NCBI GenBank assembly: GCA_913058575.1 | Contig: CAJXRF010000043.1 | Location: forward strand, 1 to 50,141 | From: an uncultured Bermanella sp. | GTDB lineage: Bacteria > Pseudomonadota > Gammaproteobacteria > Pseudomonadales > Oceanobacteraceae | DNA: 50,141 bases | Direction of reading: 5' to 3' | Part shown: positions 1 through 8,345 of the stretch, piece by piece | Position numbering within the stretch: the first letter of the stretch is position 1 | How the letters are laid out: each line of letters starts with the position of its first letter | Made by a program: the position numbers and the translations under genes | The notes under the pieces: generated by a model | The model's input: the letters and a program-made list of their open reading frames with translations, nothing else | The model's database searches: none | What the model was told of the DNA's origin: nothing

Positions 1-2
1 GC

Positions 3-128
3 GTAAATTCATCCTTAAATGCTGAGGGGTTCTATCGCAATATGGGGTTTGAAACTTTCAAACCGGAAAAAGAGATGCCTGGCTTTGTTGTTCCGCTTAT
101 ATATAACTTCCGGAGTTTCTCAAGGTAG
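3..128 (+). CDS. GNAT-family acetyltransferase, C-terminal fragment (cut by window edge)
   Basis: The reading frame is open from the window edge to a TAG stop and encodes about 41 residues. The stretch NAEGFYRNMGFE is the typical last helix and strand of a GNAT N-acetyltransferase (N-x-x-G/A-x-x-F/L-Y-x-x-x-G-F), which packs against acetyl-CoA. The substrate cannot be told from this part. The upstream part lies outside the window. A second GNAT gene follows on the same strand after about 370 bases, but the fragments are not obvious duplicates. Confidence 0.6.
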   Translation, partial: VNSSLNAEGFYRNMGFETFKPEKEMPGFVVPLIYNFRSFSR

Positions 129-502
129 TTTTCATTTTTTATTGTCACACTACCTGAAATTTCACTTCAGGGTTTAGCTCTACAAAATCAATAAACCCCC
201 AATTTCACTCCTATTCACGAATACAGGACAATAGCATGCAATAAATTAAATCTTGTGGCCCATCTTAGAAATAAATATTGCAGAGCGGAGGTAGTAGAGC
301 ATTGATATAAAAATGTAATCCTAGTAAGAAATATTGAAGGTTTATAATTTGGGTATTCTTTAAATGGAATATTACCTATCACCAGTTTTTATTTCTGTAT
401 TATAGAAAATAGTCTTGGGTCTTGGGTAGTAAATTTACATTGAATTCATATAGCAATAAGCCGGCCTAAAATTGCCAATGTTTTAAATCTAGAGGTAGTA
501 CA
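129..502. other. AT-rich intergenic spacer, no gene seen
   Basis: This is 374 bases between two GNAT genes. I see no ORF with a credible start, no tRNA and no strong terminator. A short direct repeat (cttgggt twice near 413-427) is the only local structure. The last bases contain the ribosome binding site of the next gene. Confidence 0.5.
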
Positions 503-985
503 ATGATAAATACACTGAGTTATATACCTGTCGACTTAGAGAAAACCTTTAATCTTTGCATTCAGTTTAGAGAGGATACCTATCAATGTAGCTTCCAGAA
601 TTTAAAGGGGTGTTCTGATCAGGTTGAATTCAACGGTGAGAAGTATGGTAAGTATCTTAGGTCTTATAAACCAGAAGGTTTAAGGCACATAGTATATAAA
701 GGTGGAATCATAGGCCAACTTGAATTCAAACTTATGCCTACAAACCCTAAAATAGGTTATATAAATTTGATCTATGTGGCGCAATCCTACAGGGGAAGAG
801 GAGTTGCTGAAAAAGCCATGAATTTTGTTATGGAGTATTTTAAAAATAACTCCTGTGAAGAGGTAATGCTGTCAGTCAGCAGAACAAACCAGCGTGCTAT
901 AAAGTACTATTTAAAGCATGGCTTTCAATTTCGTAAAAAGAGTATCAAAGACCCGTTGGTTGATGTTTATAGTCATAATATTTAA
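503..985 (+). CDS. GNAT-family N-acetyltransferase
   Basis: A 160-residue protein with a GNAT core in its second half. The acetyl-CoA pyrophosphate loop YRGRGVAEKA (about residues 93-102) fits the motif A consensus R/Q-x-x-G-x-G/A. The segment TNQRAIKYYLKHGFQF (about 125-140) is motif B, with the tyrosine and Gly-Phe that close the acyl-CoA site. The first 60 residues match nothing I recognise, so the acceptor substrate is unknown. The ATG is preceded by agaggtag at a good distance. It stands alone, with long AT-rich spacers on both sides, which suggests accessory DNA. Confidence 0.8.
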   Translation: MINTLSYIPVDLEKTFNLCIQFREDTYQCSFQNLKGCSDQVEFNGEKYGKYLRSYKPEGLRHIVYKGGIIGQLEFKLMPTNPKIGYINLIYVAQSYRGRGVAEKAMNFVMEYFKNNSCEEVMLSVSRTNQRAIKYYLKHGFQFRKKSIKDPLVDVYSHNI

Positions 986-1467
986 GTATTATCGTACAGG
1001 AGTGCAATAATACTTTTTACGAATATACTAATGACCACTTCGATAAACTTATAATTAATTATTATCGATAGTGTATACAAGCGCCATCACTTCTTTCTGT
1101 TCGATAGAGTAATGACTCATATGTAACCTATTTCACCTTCTGTGGATATTTAAAGAAGACGACAAGTAACCTGATACGAAGAGCTTCACCGCTGTCCCGC
1201 AGTTTTCATAAATCCCAACATATCGTTTGGCTCTTATCTTTCAATAATTCTGGAGGCTTTAATAGCGCTACAACGCATTTTCGATCAAAGCTGTGTCGCT
1301 TGAAAAGCTGAATGATTTGAAGCCATTGAAAATTAAGGGAGAAATTAAAGACTCCCACTAAAATATTGAAAACCTCCATAATAGCCATATTCTAGGTTGT
1401 ATTGATGTAGTGGAAGTTTTTAATTATTCAAGGGCCTATGACGTTAAGTTAATTTTGTTAAGCGTCA
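986..1467. other. AT-rich intergenic spacer; imperfect hairpin at its end
   Basis: This is 482 bases without a gene I can support. A 60-codon minus-strand ORF inside it has no family resemblance and no ribosome binding site. At 1439-1467 an imperfect inverted repeat (tgacgttaa ... ttaagcgtca) lies directly behind the stop codon of the sulfatase gene. It could be that gene's transcript end, but it has no clear T-tract. Confidence 0.4.
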
Positions 1468-3018
1468 TTAGAACGTTGGACAATTGCCCGTGGCTAAACA
1501 AGGGCGTTGTGTTTTTAGTTGGTTGCACATATCGCTGCTATCACCAGTCACATCAAAAACATCTTGCTCCTCGGTAATATCAGTTAACAGGTTAAAACAT
1601 TTCTCATCGGTTTCATTCGTGTCTTGTACATACATGTATTTCACTTGGCTCGCGGCATCGAGTATTGCCCAATAGTTGTTGTCTTCGTTGTCTACTGTGC
1701 CTTGGGTGCCTGAATCGGCAAACAATTCGCTGTATAAGGTGGTGCGATCATTTTGTACTTGGCTGTTGTCTAGGTAGGGTTTAAGAGATTGTCCGTCTAC
1801 AGGATTAGCTGAACTGGCATTGGCCACTTCTAAAACGGTGGAAAAAATATCTTGTACTTGTACCAGAGCATTTTGTTCACCGATGTTGAGGGTGATGTTA
1901 CTTCCGGCACCTATAATTAAGGGCACGTTAACGCCCCCTTCATAAACGGTGCCTTTACTGTGATTGCGAAGAAAAGGTGTTCCGTCTTGCTCTTCTACTG
2001 TACCTGCTGCTGGGCCGTTATCGGCTACAAAAATAATCACCGTGTTGCTGGAATCTATTTGGGAAATAATATTGCCAATATAGTGGTCCATCACTTCAAT
2101 CATGGCGCGGAAACAATCATTTTTAGTGTCAGTGCTGTTATCGCAGGTTTCTCCAAGTTCTCCATTTAAGTCTCGACGGTCACCCACATCAATGGGAACT
2201 TGTAACGGGGTATGCCCTGCATTAAAGGCCACTGTGGCAAACCATGGGCCGGTTTGGTTATTAATCCATTCCACAGTATCTTGAGCGGTAACCGTGGTGG
2301 CGTAGTTTTGCTCGTTGTAACCCGAGTATTCCACCGTGGTATCGACACTGCCATCGCTGGCTTTTATGTATTTTGTCCATTGGTAATAATCACTAAGGTT
2401 ATCTTTAGGGCCGGCCCAATAATCAAAGCCCTGTCGATCTGGAGTATGGGTTCCCCAGCCTAAATGCCATTTGCCAAACAAGGCTGTGCTGTAACCAGCC
2501 TGGCTTAGAATTTCGGCACTTAAAATTTCGTCGGTAGACTGTCCAGGCGTTAACAGCTGGTGATTATAGGCATGTTGTCCGGTGTAAATACTGGCACGGG
2601 AGGGAGAACACATGGGGTTAGCCCAAGCGTTTCTAAACAACACTCCATTATTGGCAATGGCATCGATGCTGGGCGTGGCTGCGCTGTAATCGGGCTGCTC
2701 GTTATAGAGGGATATATTGTCTACCCCTAAATCATCAGCAATGATCAATAGAATATTACTTTGGCCGTTGGAGGGTAAGTTTGCTACAGGCGTGTCTGTG
2801 GTGGGGTCGGTACTTGTTTCAGTAGTCGTATCTGAGTCGGTATCACTGGATGACTCATCGTTAACTGAGCCGTCATTCTCAGCCCGATCATTTGGTTCTT
2901 CTGCACTATCGCTAGCGCCTCCACAGCCGCTTAGTGTAAAAATACTCGCCATCACTAATAGGCAAGTCCAGTTTGAAATAGAGGTTCTTTTAAAAGGTTG
3001 CTGGGTACTGAAATTCAT
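1468..3018 (-). CDS. Sulfatase, outer-membrane or periplasmic lipoprotein
   Basis: A 516-residue member of the type I (formylglycine) sulfatase family, which hydrolyses sulfate esters, here probably on a sulfated glycan or small arylsulfate. An N-terminal lipoprotein signal ends in the lipobox LSGC (Cys32), followed by a long Asp/Ser/Thr-rich linker (about 35-80) that would tether the enzyme. The catalytic domain begins with ILLIIADDLG, giving the metal-binding Asp95/Asp96. The modification motif CSPSR (Cys137-Arg141) matches C-x-P-x-R, where Cys becomes formylglycine. GKWHLGWG and VADNG carry further expected active-site residues. No formylglycine-generating enzyme or anSME gene is near, so maturation must come from elsewhere. 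The substrate cannot be inferred from context. Confidence 0.88.
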   Translation of the reverse strand: MNFSTQQPFKRTSISNWTCLLVMASIFTLSGCGGASDSAEEPNDRAENDGSVNDESSSDTDSDTTTETSTDPTTDTPVANLPSNGQSNILLIIADDLGVDNISLYNEQPDYSAATPSIDAIANNGVLFRNAWANPMCSPSRASIYTGQHAYNHQLLTPGQSTDEILSAEILSQAGYSTALFGKWHLGWGTHTPDRQGFDYWAGPKDNLSDYYQWTKYIKASDGSVDTTVEYSGYNEQNYATTVTAQDTVEWINNQTGPWFATVAFNAGHTPLQVPIDVGDRRDLNGELGETCDNSTDTKNDCFRAMIEVMDHYIGNIISQIDSSNTVIIFVADNGPAAGTVEEQDGTPFLRNHSKGTVYEGGVNVPLIIGAGSNITLNIGEQNALVQVQDIFSTVLEVANASSANPVDGQSLKPYLDNSQVQNDRTTLYSELFADSGTQGTVDNEDNNYWAILDAASQVKYMYVQDTNETDEKCFNLLTDITEEQDVFDVTGDSSDMCNQLKTQRPCLATGNCPTF

Positions 3019-3140
3019 AGGGACAGCCAGAGTTTAACGATGTAAAGAGTGTCCTATTCAAGAGGTAGGCTGTCAAAATAGATGTGTGAGTTTGTGATGC
3101 TACTTATCAAAAATAGCGGTTTTTGCACATTTTCTTAACG

Positions 3141-3866
3141 TTACTTTACGCTGTGAATCATTTTTAATGAAACACCATAGTGATAGCGTATTTGCTCATC
3201 AGTATATTGCTGGCTTTTACCCACAGGGCAAGCAACTCTAGCAAGGCAGGTATTTTGGCATAAAGAATTTTCTTTAAGCCGATACTGTAAGCAAGCATCC
3301 ATATTAAAGGCCGCTTCGCTAACTGCTTGAGCCGGGCATTGAGTGATGCACACCTTGCTTTGGCAAGTGTTGCAAGGAGATTGGCTTTTAATAGGTTCAG
3401 AAGTGATGAAATCGCTATTGCACAGTACTGCCGCGCGATAAGCAAACCAAGTTCCATACAAGTTATTAATGCCTACCAAAAACGGGCTAGGGTGATGCCA
3501 ATGTGCTAACTGGCCTAGCGCTTGTAATGGAGTAGGCAGTGTTGATGGGTATATTATTTTTTTGTTCAACGTTGGGTGATGCTGCTTAAACCAGCCATTG
3601 ATGCTGCTAACTGTAAAATCATCTATAGGGTCACTTGATTGCTTTTGTAATTGTGTCATACCGTTTACTGCAAGTGTTTCCCATAATGGTTTGCCTGCAT
3701 GAGCCACGAGAATGAGCTGGGTAAAATCATTCAAATCACTATTTTGCTGTTCTAATTCTTTCAAAATAGATTGGGGAAGCTGTTGTATATCAAATACAAA
3801 GTGCAGATTTAAGCCTTTTTTTATAAGCGACTGTGGCTTAAATATTATTGGGGGCTTAACGGTCAT
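3141..3866 (-). CDS. Putative 4Fe-4S protein of unknown function (eight C-terminal cysteines)
   Basis: A 241-residue protein I cannot assign to a named family. The C-terminal third has Cys165-x2-Cys168-x4-Cys173-x3-Cys177 followed by Pro, a ferredoxin-like [4Fe-4S] binding pattern. Four more cysteines (192, 203, 207, 213) follow, the last also before Pro, which could hold a second cluster. The arrangement recalls the ferredoxin tail of epoxyqueuosine reductase, but the N-terminal 150 residues lack the cobalamin domain sequence seen in QueG (a true queG occurs at 31.9-33.0 kb). No signal peptide or membrane segment is visible, so it is probably a cytoplasmic redox protein. It is divergent from lpxL. 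Confidence 0.7.
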   Translation of the reverse strand: MTVKPPIIFKPQSLIKKGLNLHFVFDIQQLPQSILKELEQQNSDLNDFTQLILVAHAGKPLWETLAVNGMTQLQKQSSDPIDDFTVSSINGWFKQHHPTLNKKIIYPSTLPTPLQALGQLAHWHHPSPFLVGINNLYGTWFAYRAAVLCNSDFITSEPIKSQSPCNTCQSKVCITQCPAQAVSEAAFNMDACLQYRLKENSLCQNTCLARVACPVGKSQQYTDEQIRYHYGVSLKMIHSVK

Positions 3867-4019
3867 AGGGCGCTCATATGAGGCAGCTAAAAGAAATTTA
3901 AGTGAGTGTAACCTTTGTGACAGTGGTCGTTAAGGGCATTATGTGGGTTGAAGATATTCAGGTACAATACTCCCTCTAATTGCTCCATACAATAACAATA
4001 AATTTTATAAGTTTTCTAT

Positions 4020-4922
4020 ATGACCAATTTACCGTCCATATTTAACGTTAAATACTTGCCCTCGCGAATAATGGTGTTTGTTTTATACAGTATTTCATTT
4101 TTATCCATTAAAAATAAAATGCGCTTTGGAAGTTGGTTGGGGCATTTGGCCAAGCGTAAACTGTCATCTCGCGCCAATATTGCCCGTAAAAATTTAAAGG
4201 CATGTTTTAAAGATAAATCAGATAAAGAAATTGAAGATATGGTGGAGGATTGTTTTGTACAACTGACCACTGGCTTCATTGAAGGCACGCACGCTTGGTG
4301 GCAGGACATGAAGCCTCACCAAGCACGAGTAAAATCAACCGGCATTGAGCATCTAATAGAAGCGCAAAAAAAAGGCAATGGGGTTTTATTATTAGGTGGC
4401 CACTTTGCGGTGGTAGATTTTGCCATACCTTTAATAGCGGCCCAAATCAAAAACCTCGCTTATATGTACCGGCCCAATAATAACCCCATTATAAATGACA
4501 TGATTGAAAAAGGGCGAGCTCGCGCTGGGGTAAGCAGCTTTACGAAAAAACAATTAAAAGAAATGAAAAATTTCATGGCCGACGGTGGTGTGGTTTGGTA
4601 TGGCTGTGATCAAGATTTCGGAAAGAAAGGCGAAGTGTTTGCGCCATTTTTTGGTGTAGAGGCCATCAATATCACCACCCCAAGTTGGATCGTAAAAGAA
4701 ACCGGCGCGGCGGTTATTTTTATGGGCATGCGCAGACTGGGTGAAGAGGAATATGAAATAGAATTCTCAAAAGAATTACCTGAATTTGGCCATGGTGATG
4801 AGCAAGATGCGCGTTGCTGGAATAAAGAACTAGAAGAATCGGTGAGCCGTTTCCCCACTCAGTACATGTGGGTACATAAGCGCTTCAAAACTCGGCCAGA
4901 GGGTGAGAAAGATTTTTATTAA
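4020..4922 (+). CDS. Lipid A biosynthesis acyltransferase (LpxL/LpxM family)
   Basis: A 300-residue inner-membrane acyltransferase that adds a secondary acyl chain from acyl-ACP to Kdo2-lipid IVA. A hydrophobic N-terminal anchor lies at about residues 16-30. The catalytic HX4D motif is visible as His128 ... Asp133 in GGHFAVVDFA. The following YMYRPNNNP segment and the later GAAVIFMG and QYMWVHKRFKTRP segments are standard for this family. The length is normal (E. coli LpxL 306). Sequence alone does not separate LpxL from LpxM/LpxP, so no symbol is given. The Shine-Dalgarno is weak. It is a single gene, convergent with the gene at 4974-6635, with a shared hairpin between. Confidence 0.9.
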   Translation: MTNLPSIFNVKYLPSRIMVFVLYSISFLSIKNKMRFGSWLGHLAKRKLSSRANIARKNLKACFKDKSDKEIEDMVEDCFVQLTTGFIEGTHAWWQDMKPHQARVKSTGIEHLIEAQKKGNGVLLLGGHFAVVDFAIPLIAAQIKNLAYMYRPNNNPIINDMIEKGRARAGVSSFTKKQLKEMKNFMADGGVVWYGCDQDFGKKGEVFAPFFGVEAINITTPSWIVKETGAAVIFMGMRRLGEEEYEIEFSKELPEFGHGDEQDARCWNKELEESVSRFPTQYMWVHKRFKTRPEGEKDFY

Positions 4923-4931
4923 GTGTTCTTT

Positions 4932-4964
4932 AAAAGGCACTGTAGAATCTAAAATAGTGCCTTT
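4932..4964. terminator. Hairpin between convergent genes
   Basis: A perfect 9-bp stem (AAAGGCACT / AGTGCCTTT) with a 14-base loop sits 10 bases after the acyltransferase stop and before the 3' end of the convergent gene. The T-rich side is short, so termination strength is uncertain; it could serve both directions. Confidence 0.6.
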
Positions 4965-4973
4965 GTAAAAAGA

Positions 4974-6635
4974 CTAATTACAAGATTCAAGGCATATATC
5001 AGATATCTCCACATCGGCTCCCGGGGTTAAGCCTGAACCCCTCATAATGGTTAGGCTATGTGTTCCGGGTTCATCAATATTAATTTCCTCAGTGATCCAA
5101 TGCCCATTAGTTCCCGGTATGCTTTTTAAGGTTGTATATCCGTACATTCCATAATCAAGGCTTCTTCTGCCAGAGAAAAGGATTAAAGCATCTGGTTTAT
5201 CATCAACTGTTTTATAAGTAATATGAACTGTATTTGGACCAGTCATATATGTATTTAGCTCTATGATGGCACGGCTACTAAAAGAATCGTTTGTGTAAAT
5301 ACCACCCTGTCGACCTATGTTGCTTTTTTTCCAGCCTGTAATATGCCATATGGATTTTCTACTGCCTTCTATAGGTTGATCACTATATCCATCAACCCCT
5401 AAAAAAATCGCTGAATTTCCTTGGTTGGAGTTAAAGACTAGTTTATCGATATAGATTAATGGATGGTGGATTTTAGATTTAATGACTACTGAACAAACAT
5501 CACCTGGCATTAATGTTCCGCAATTATTTTTATTTAGGGTGAATACTTGCCGCTTATCTATTTTAAAACTATCTAAAGTAAATATTTTTTCATCAGAATT
5601 ATTTTTAATCTTTAAGGTTAATTTGTTGCGAGTGTGAATAGCCTGGCGTCCCACTTCATATGCCGTCGCTACTGACAGTCCTTGTTTTTTTAATGCCACT
5701 AGGTTGGACCAGTCGGTAACACGACTAATGTTAGTAAACCCCTTATGGTCAGTTATGTCCTTTTTCATTCCAACCAAAAGCTGTTGCCCATCATTAGTTG
5801 TCGCTAAAATTGCCGCCCCTATGACACCCTGTTTTTGAAAGCACTCATCAATTTCGATAGGCTTTAAGCAAAGAGTGGGCGCATATTCATTTTGATAAGG
5901 TGTATCGCAAAGGGAGGGGGGCTGAGCTTGATAATCTTTAATCGCAATTTCAGAAGAACTCCAATTTACGTATTTTCCTATTAAGGAAAATTTTGTGGTG
6001 TTATTTTCTAATAACTCATCAATTTGAATTTTACTTGCTAATTTAATCGCAATGGCCTCTTCTGGGACGGAATCAACGATATATATTGAATCGCTTGTGG
6101 AAATTGGATGTTGGTATCGTACAGTTTCTACCGTGCTCAAGGGAATCGGCTCTGAATTACCATCAGGCAATAAAAAAACGGCTTGAAAAGGCGTGGTGAA
6201 ATACCCAATGCCAGTACCCGGGCAGCTTAGCGAATCATCAATTGAGCCGGTTAATACTCCACTGCCTAACTGATCTGACCAGGTATCATCTAGTGTTAGA
6301 TTTTCAGTGGCCGAAATGATGGGGGAGCCTGTAATTGGGTCGATAGGAATAGGAGTAATAATAATAGGGTCAATAGGTGGGCTAATAATAATCGGATCAA
6401 TGGGTGGGGGGGCCACCGGAGAAATAGGAGAGGCGTAATGACAACTCCCCTGTGACAGTATTTGATTGTTTCCAATGTAACTAGCATTGCATAAATGATT
6501 GCCCTTATCATCTTGTATGGAGACTAAAAATGCCGTGTTGGTTTCGGATAGTGATTCATTGGCCTGAGCGTTTATTGGTAATAATAAAAATAATCCTAAA
6601 GATAACGCATTAATTTTTCTAACAGATAAATTCAT
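4974..6635 (-). CDS. Secreted trypsin-fold protein with degenerate catalytic triad (pseudoprotease)
   Basis: A 553-residue exported protein with a signal peptide (about 1-25, cut after NAQA). The start is placed at the internal ATG because AAGGAAG lies just ahead of it; the longer ORF start at 6656 has no such site. Residues 36-315 follow the S1 trypsin plan: CNASYIGNNQILSQGSC mirrors the C42-C58 disulfide region, EEAIAIKL the Asp102 strand, CFQKQGVIGAAI the Ser195 loop and FTNISRVTDW the last helix. All three catalytic residues appear replaced: His57 by Ser64, Asp102 by Ala194 and Ser195 by Ile272. A Pro/Ile-rich repeat (about 72-106) is inserted after the first disulfide. Residues 340-425 look like a choice-of-anchor or ASH-type beta domain (NNCGTLMPGDVC), and the rest like a beta-sandwich binding domain. 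It probably binds rather than cuts. Substrate unknown. Confidence 0.65.
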   Translation of the reverse strand: MNLSVRKINALSLGLFLLLPINAQANESLSETNTAFLVSIQDDKGNHLCNASYIGNNQILSQGSCHYASPISPVAPPPIDPIIISPPIDPIIITPIPIDPITGSPIISATENLTLDDTWSDQLGSGVLTGSIDDSLSCPGTGIGYFTTPFQAVFLLPDGNSEPIPLSTVETVRYQHPISTSDSIYIVDSVPEEAIAIKLASKIQIDELLENNTTKFSLIGKYVNWSSSEIAIKDYQAQPPSLCDTPYQNEYAPTLCLKPIEIDECFQKQGVIGAAILATTNDGQQLLVGMKKDITDHKGFTNISRVTDWSNLVALKKQGLSVATAYEVGRQAIHTRNKLTLKIKNNSDEKIFTLDSFKIDKRQVFTLNKNNCGTLMPGDVCSVVIKSKIHHPLIYIDKLVFNSNQGNSAIFLGVDGYSDQPIEGSRKSIWHITGWKKSNIGRQGGIYTNDSFSSRAIIELNTYMTGPNTVHITYKTVDDKPDALILFSGRRSLDYGMYGYTTLKSIPGTNGHWITEEINIDEPGTHSLTIMRGSGLTPGADVEISDICLESCN

Positions 6636-6774
6636 TATGCTTCCTTTTGTTGACATAAAAATAATATTTCCAATATGGAAATCAACACGAGAAATGCAAG
6701 AAAGGTGCTCAGTAATAGTTAATTACATTAAGCTGGTGAAAAATAAGGATTAGGTATTAAGCCATATCCTAATT

Positions 6775-7269
6775 TTATCTATTCATACTAATAACGCCTT
6801 TTTCTTCAAGAGATGTTCTAAAGTCTTCACTTCTGAAATAATTAGCAAAAAAGTCAGTAATGCCTAATAACGATGAAGATCGCACATTTAAGCGGTTTTC
6901 TTGGGCTACATATAACACCTCAAAGTAGTCTAAAAAGTGAAAAACCTTAGTGTGTGTTTTTGCATAAATATAACCTGGGTATTCATGTTCAATATTGGCT
7001 CCTTGCAAGCTTGCAACGCTTTCGCGAATCAATGGCCAAGCTTGTTCATAGGGCATAATTAGCTCAAAAGGCTGAATGCTATGCACAAAAGTTACGGCCT
7101 CAGTGGAGGCACAGTTGGGAAGTGGAGGGCACCACCAAAGGGCTTGAACGGGGTCTGATTGTTTTAACGGAAAAATTAAGCAACCGCTTAATACACTGGT
7201 AAAACCAATTAAAAAGAGAGCTTTTAAGAAGCTTTTAAACTGAACAAAAGAAGATTTAAAAAATTGCAT
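6775..7269 (-). CDS. DUF1499 lipoprotein
   Basis: A 164-residue protein with a lipoprotein signal ending in LSGC, so it is probably anchored in the cell envelope. The body matches DUF1499: PNCAST near the start, AWPLIRESVASLQGANIE in the middle, and the hallmark FLDYFEVLYVAQENRLNVRSSSLLGITDF. The function of the family is unknown. The longest ORF would begin with TTG four codons upstream; I chose the ATG because neither site has a strong ribosome binding site and ATG is more usual. It lies 139 bases behind the start of the pseudoprotease gene on the same strand and may or may not share a transcript with it. Confidence 0.72.
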   Translation of the reverse strand: MQFFKSSFVQFKSFLKALFLIGFTSVLSGCLIFPLKQSDPVQALWWCPPLPNCASTEAVTFVHSIQPFELIMPYEQAWPLIRESVASLQGANIEHEYPGYIYAKTHTKVFHFLDYFEVLYVAQENRLNVRSSSLLGITDFFANYFRSEDFRTSLEEKGVISMNR

Positions 7270-7512
7270 TTTAAGCCACAATTAATGATTAGATTATTTC
7301 ATAATATTAACCCCCCTAGTCTTACACACTTCTTATAATATTAATCATTTATTCAGTATTTAGACTGATCTTTTAGCCGATTCTTAAGAAATTTTCACCA
7401 AGCATTCAAATTGTCACATTCGATTACGGATCTATACAAATAGTCTGTGAAACATTCCGGCAAAGGCTGCGTTCTATGTCCATACTGAAACTAAGTTTCG
7501 CAGGAGTGAATC

Positions 7513-7995
7513 ATGATGAACATTTTGTATCGCTTTTTCTTGTTGCTTTTATTGTCTGTCCCTTTTTGTTATGGCAGCGAGGACAGCCCCCAGAACTTGA
7601 GTGATAATGTGGATAAGGCTTTATTCAGCTTACAAGGATGGGATAACCAATTGATTAAAGAGCAATTAACTCTGCGTATCGAAGATAATCAGCATTTAAT
7701 TACTTTTTTAAACGAGAACAAGCTAGGTAAGACTGACCAAGATACTGATGAGTCATTTCAGACCTATGTGAACTCATTAATGGAAGATCAGCAAAATTTA
7801 ACTTATATAACTGGCCAGCTAATTACCATTAGTGATAAAGAGTTGATTAATTTAGATGGAACTCTAGCCAAGAAACCATTGTTCCGTCAGCGCCTTCAAA
7901 AAGAATTAGATTCAAATTTAGCGAGAAAATCTAGCGACATTTTACTCTTTAGAATGCTTTATTTTAGCCTTATGGAGAAATATGCAATACGCTAA
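7513..7995 (+). CDS. Small exported protein of unknown function
   Basis: A 160-residue protein not recognised as any family. It opens with a clear signal peptide (MMNILYRFFLLLLLSVPFC, cleavage near YG-SED), so the mature part is periplasmic or secreted. The rest is mainly polar and probably helical, with no cysteine and no obvious catalytic motif. The ribosome binding site AGGAG is strong and 7-10 bases from the first of two adjacent ATG codons. A hairpin follows directly after the stop. Confidence 0.65.
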   Translation: MMNILYRFFLLLLLSVPFCYGSEDSPQNLSDNVDKALFSLQGWDNQLIKEQLTLRIEDNQHLITFLNENKLGKTDQDTDESFQTYVNSLMEDQQNLTYITGQLITISDKELINLDGTLAKKPLFRQRLQKELDSNLARKSSDILLFRMLYFSLMEKYAIR

Positions 7996-7998
7996 TGG

Positions 7999-8020
7999 TG
8001 GCTAGCTTGTAAGCTAGTCA
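7999..8020 (+). terminator. Hairpin after the 7513-7995 gene
   Basis: The stem GGCTAGCTT / AAGCTAGTC has a 2-base loop and lies 4 bases beyond the stop codon. It is followed by a loose T-rich run (ttattcttatt). It is a plausible transcript end. Confidence 0.5.
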
Positions 8021-8104
8021 TTATTCTTATTCCATAAAATAGTTAATAAGCATCTTGAATCACTATTTTTTTCTTTGGTTGATCAAAAATGGCCGAAGAG
8101 TTGG

Positions 8105-8320
8105 ATGGCTGCTATTGTCCAATGTATGAGAGCATTATTTTTAAGGCACAATGGACTTTTGGCCGCTTCGTTAAGCGTGATACTAATGATGGGTGGAAGT
8201 ATTCATCTGGTGAAAAATACGTTAGCAGATCCACCCAAGCAAAGCTGTATTAAGGGAATTGATACCGCTATTGCAATGAGTTTAGGTTCTTGGTTTAACA
8301 TCAAATGCCGAAAAGAATAA
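8105..8320 (+). CDS. Small membrane or exported protein, unknown
   Basis: A possible 71-residue protein. The ORF can be extended to a TTG at 8075, but the ATG at 8105 has a purine-rich stretch (gaagag) just ahead. It has one hydrophobic segment (about residues 18-37, LLAASLSVILMMGGSIHLV) followed by LADPPKQSC, which could be a signal-peptide cleavage region. The remainder is short and has two cysteines. No homology is recognised. It ends 26 bases before the 3' end of the convergent fbpC. Confidence 0.35.
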   Translation: MAAIVQCMRALFLRHNGLLAASLSVILMMGGSIHLVKNTLADPPKQSCIKGIDTAIAMSLGSWFNIKCRKE

Positions 8321-8345
8321 GCTTGCAAGAGATGTGAATTAAAAA

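Noticed and set aside
1-985. Integron cassette origin for the two GNAT genes
   Set aside because: I looked for attC-type inverted sites (GTTRRRY ... RYYYAAC) in the spacers and saw none.
1206-1388. 60-codon minus-strand ORF in the AT-rich spacer
   Set aside because: No ribosome binding site, no family likeness and AT-driven composition; probably chance.
2212-2463. Plus-strand 83-codon ORF inside the sulfatase gene
   Set aside because: It is an antisense shadow of a well-supported gene with no ribosome binding site or family match.
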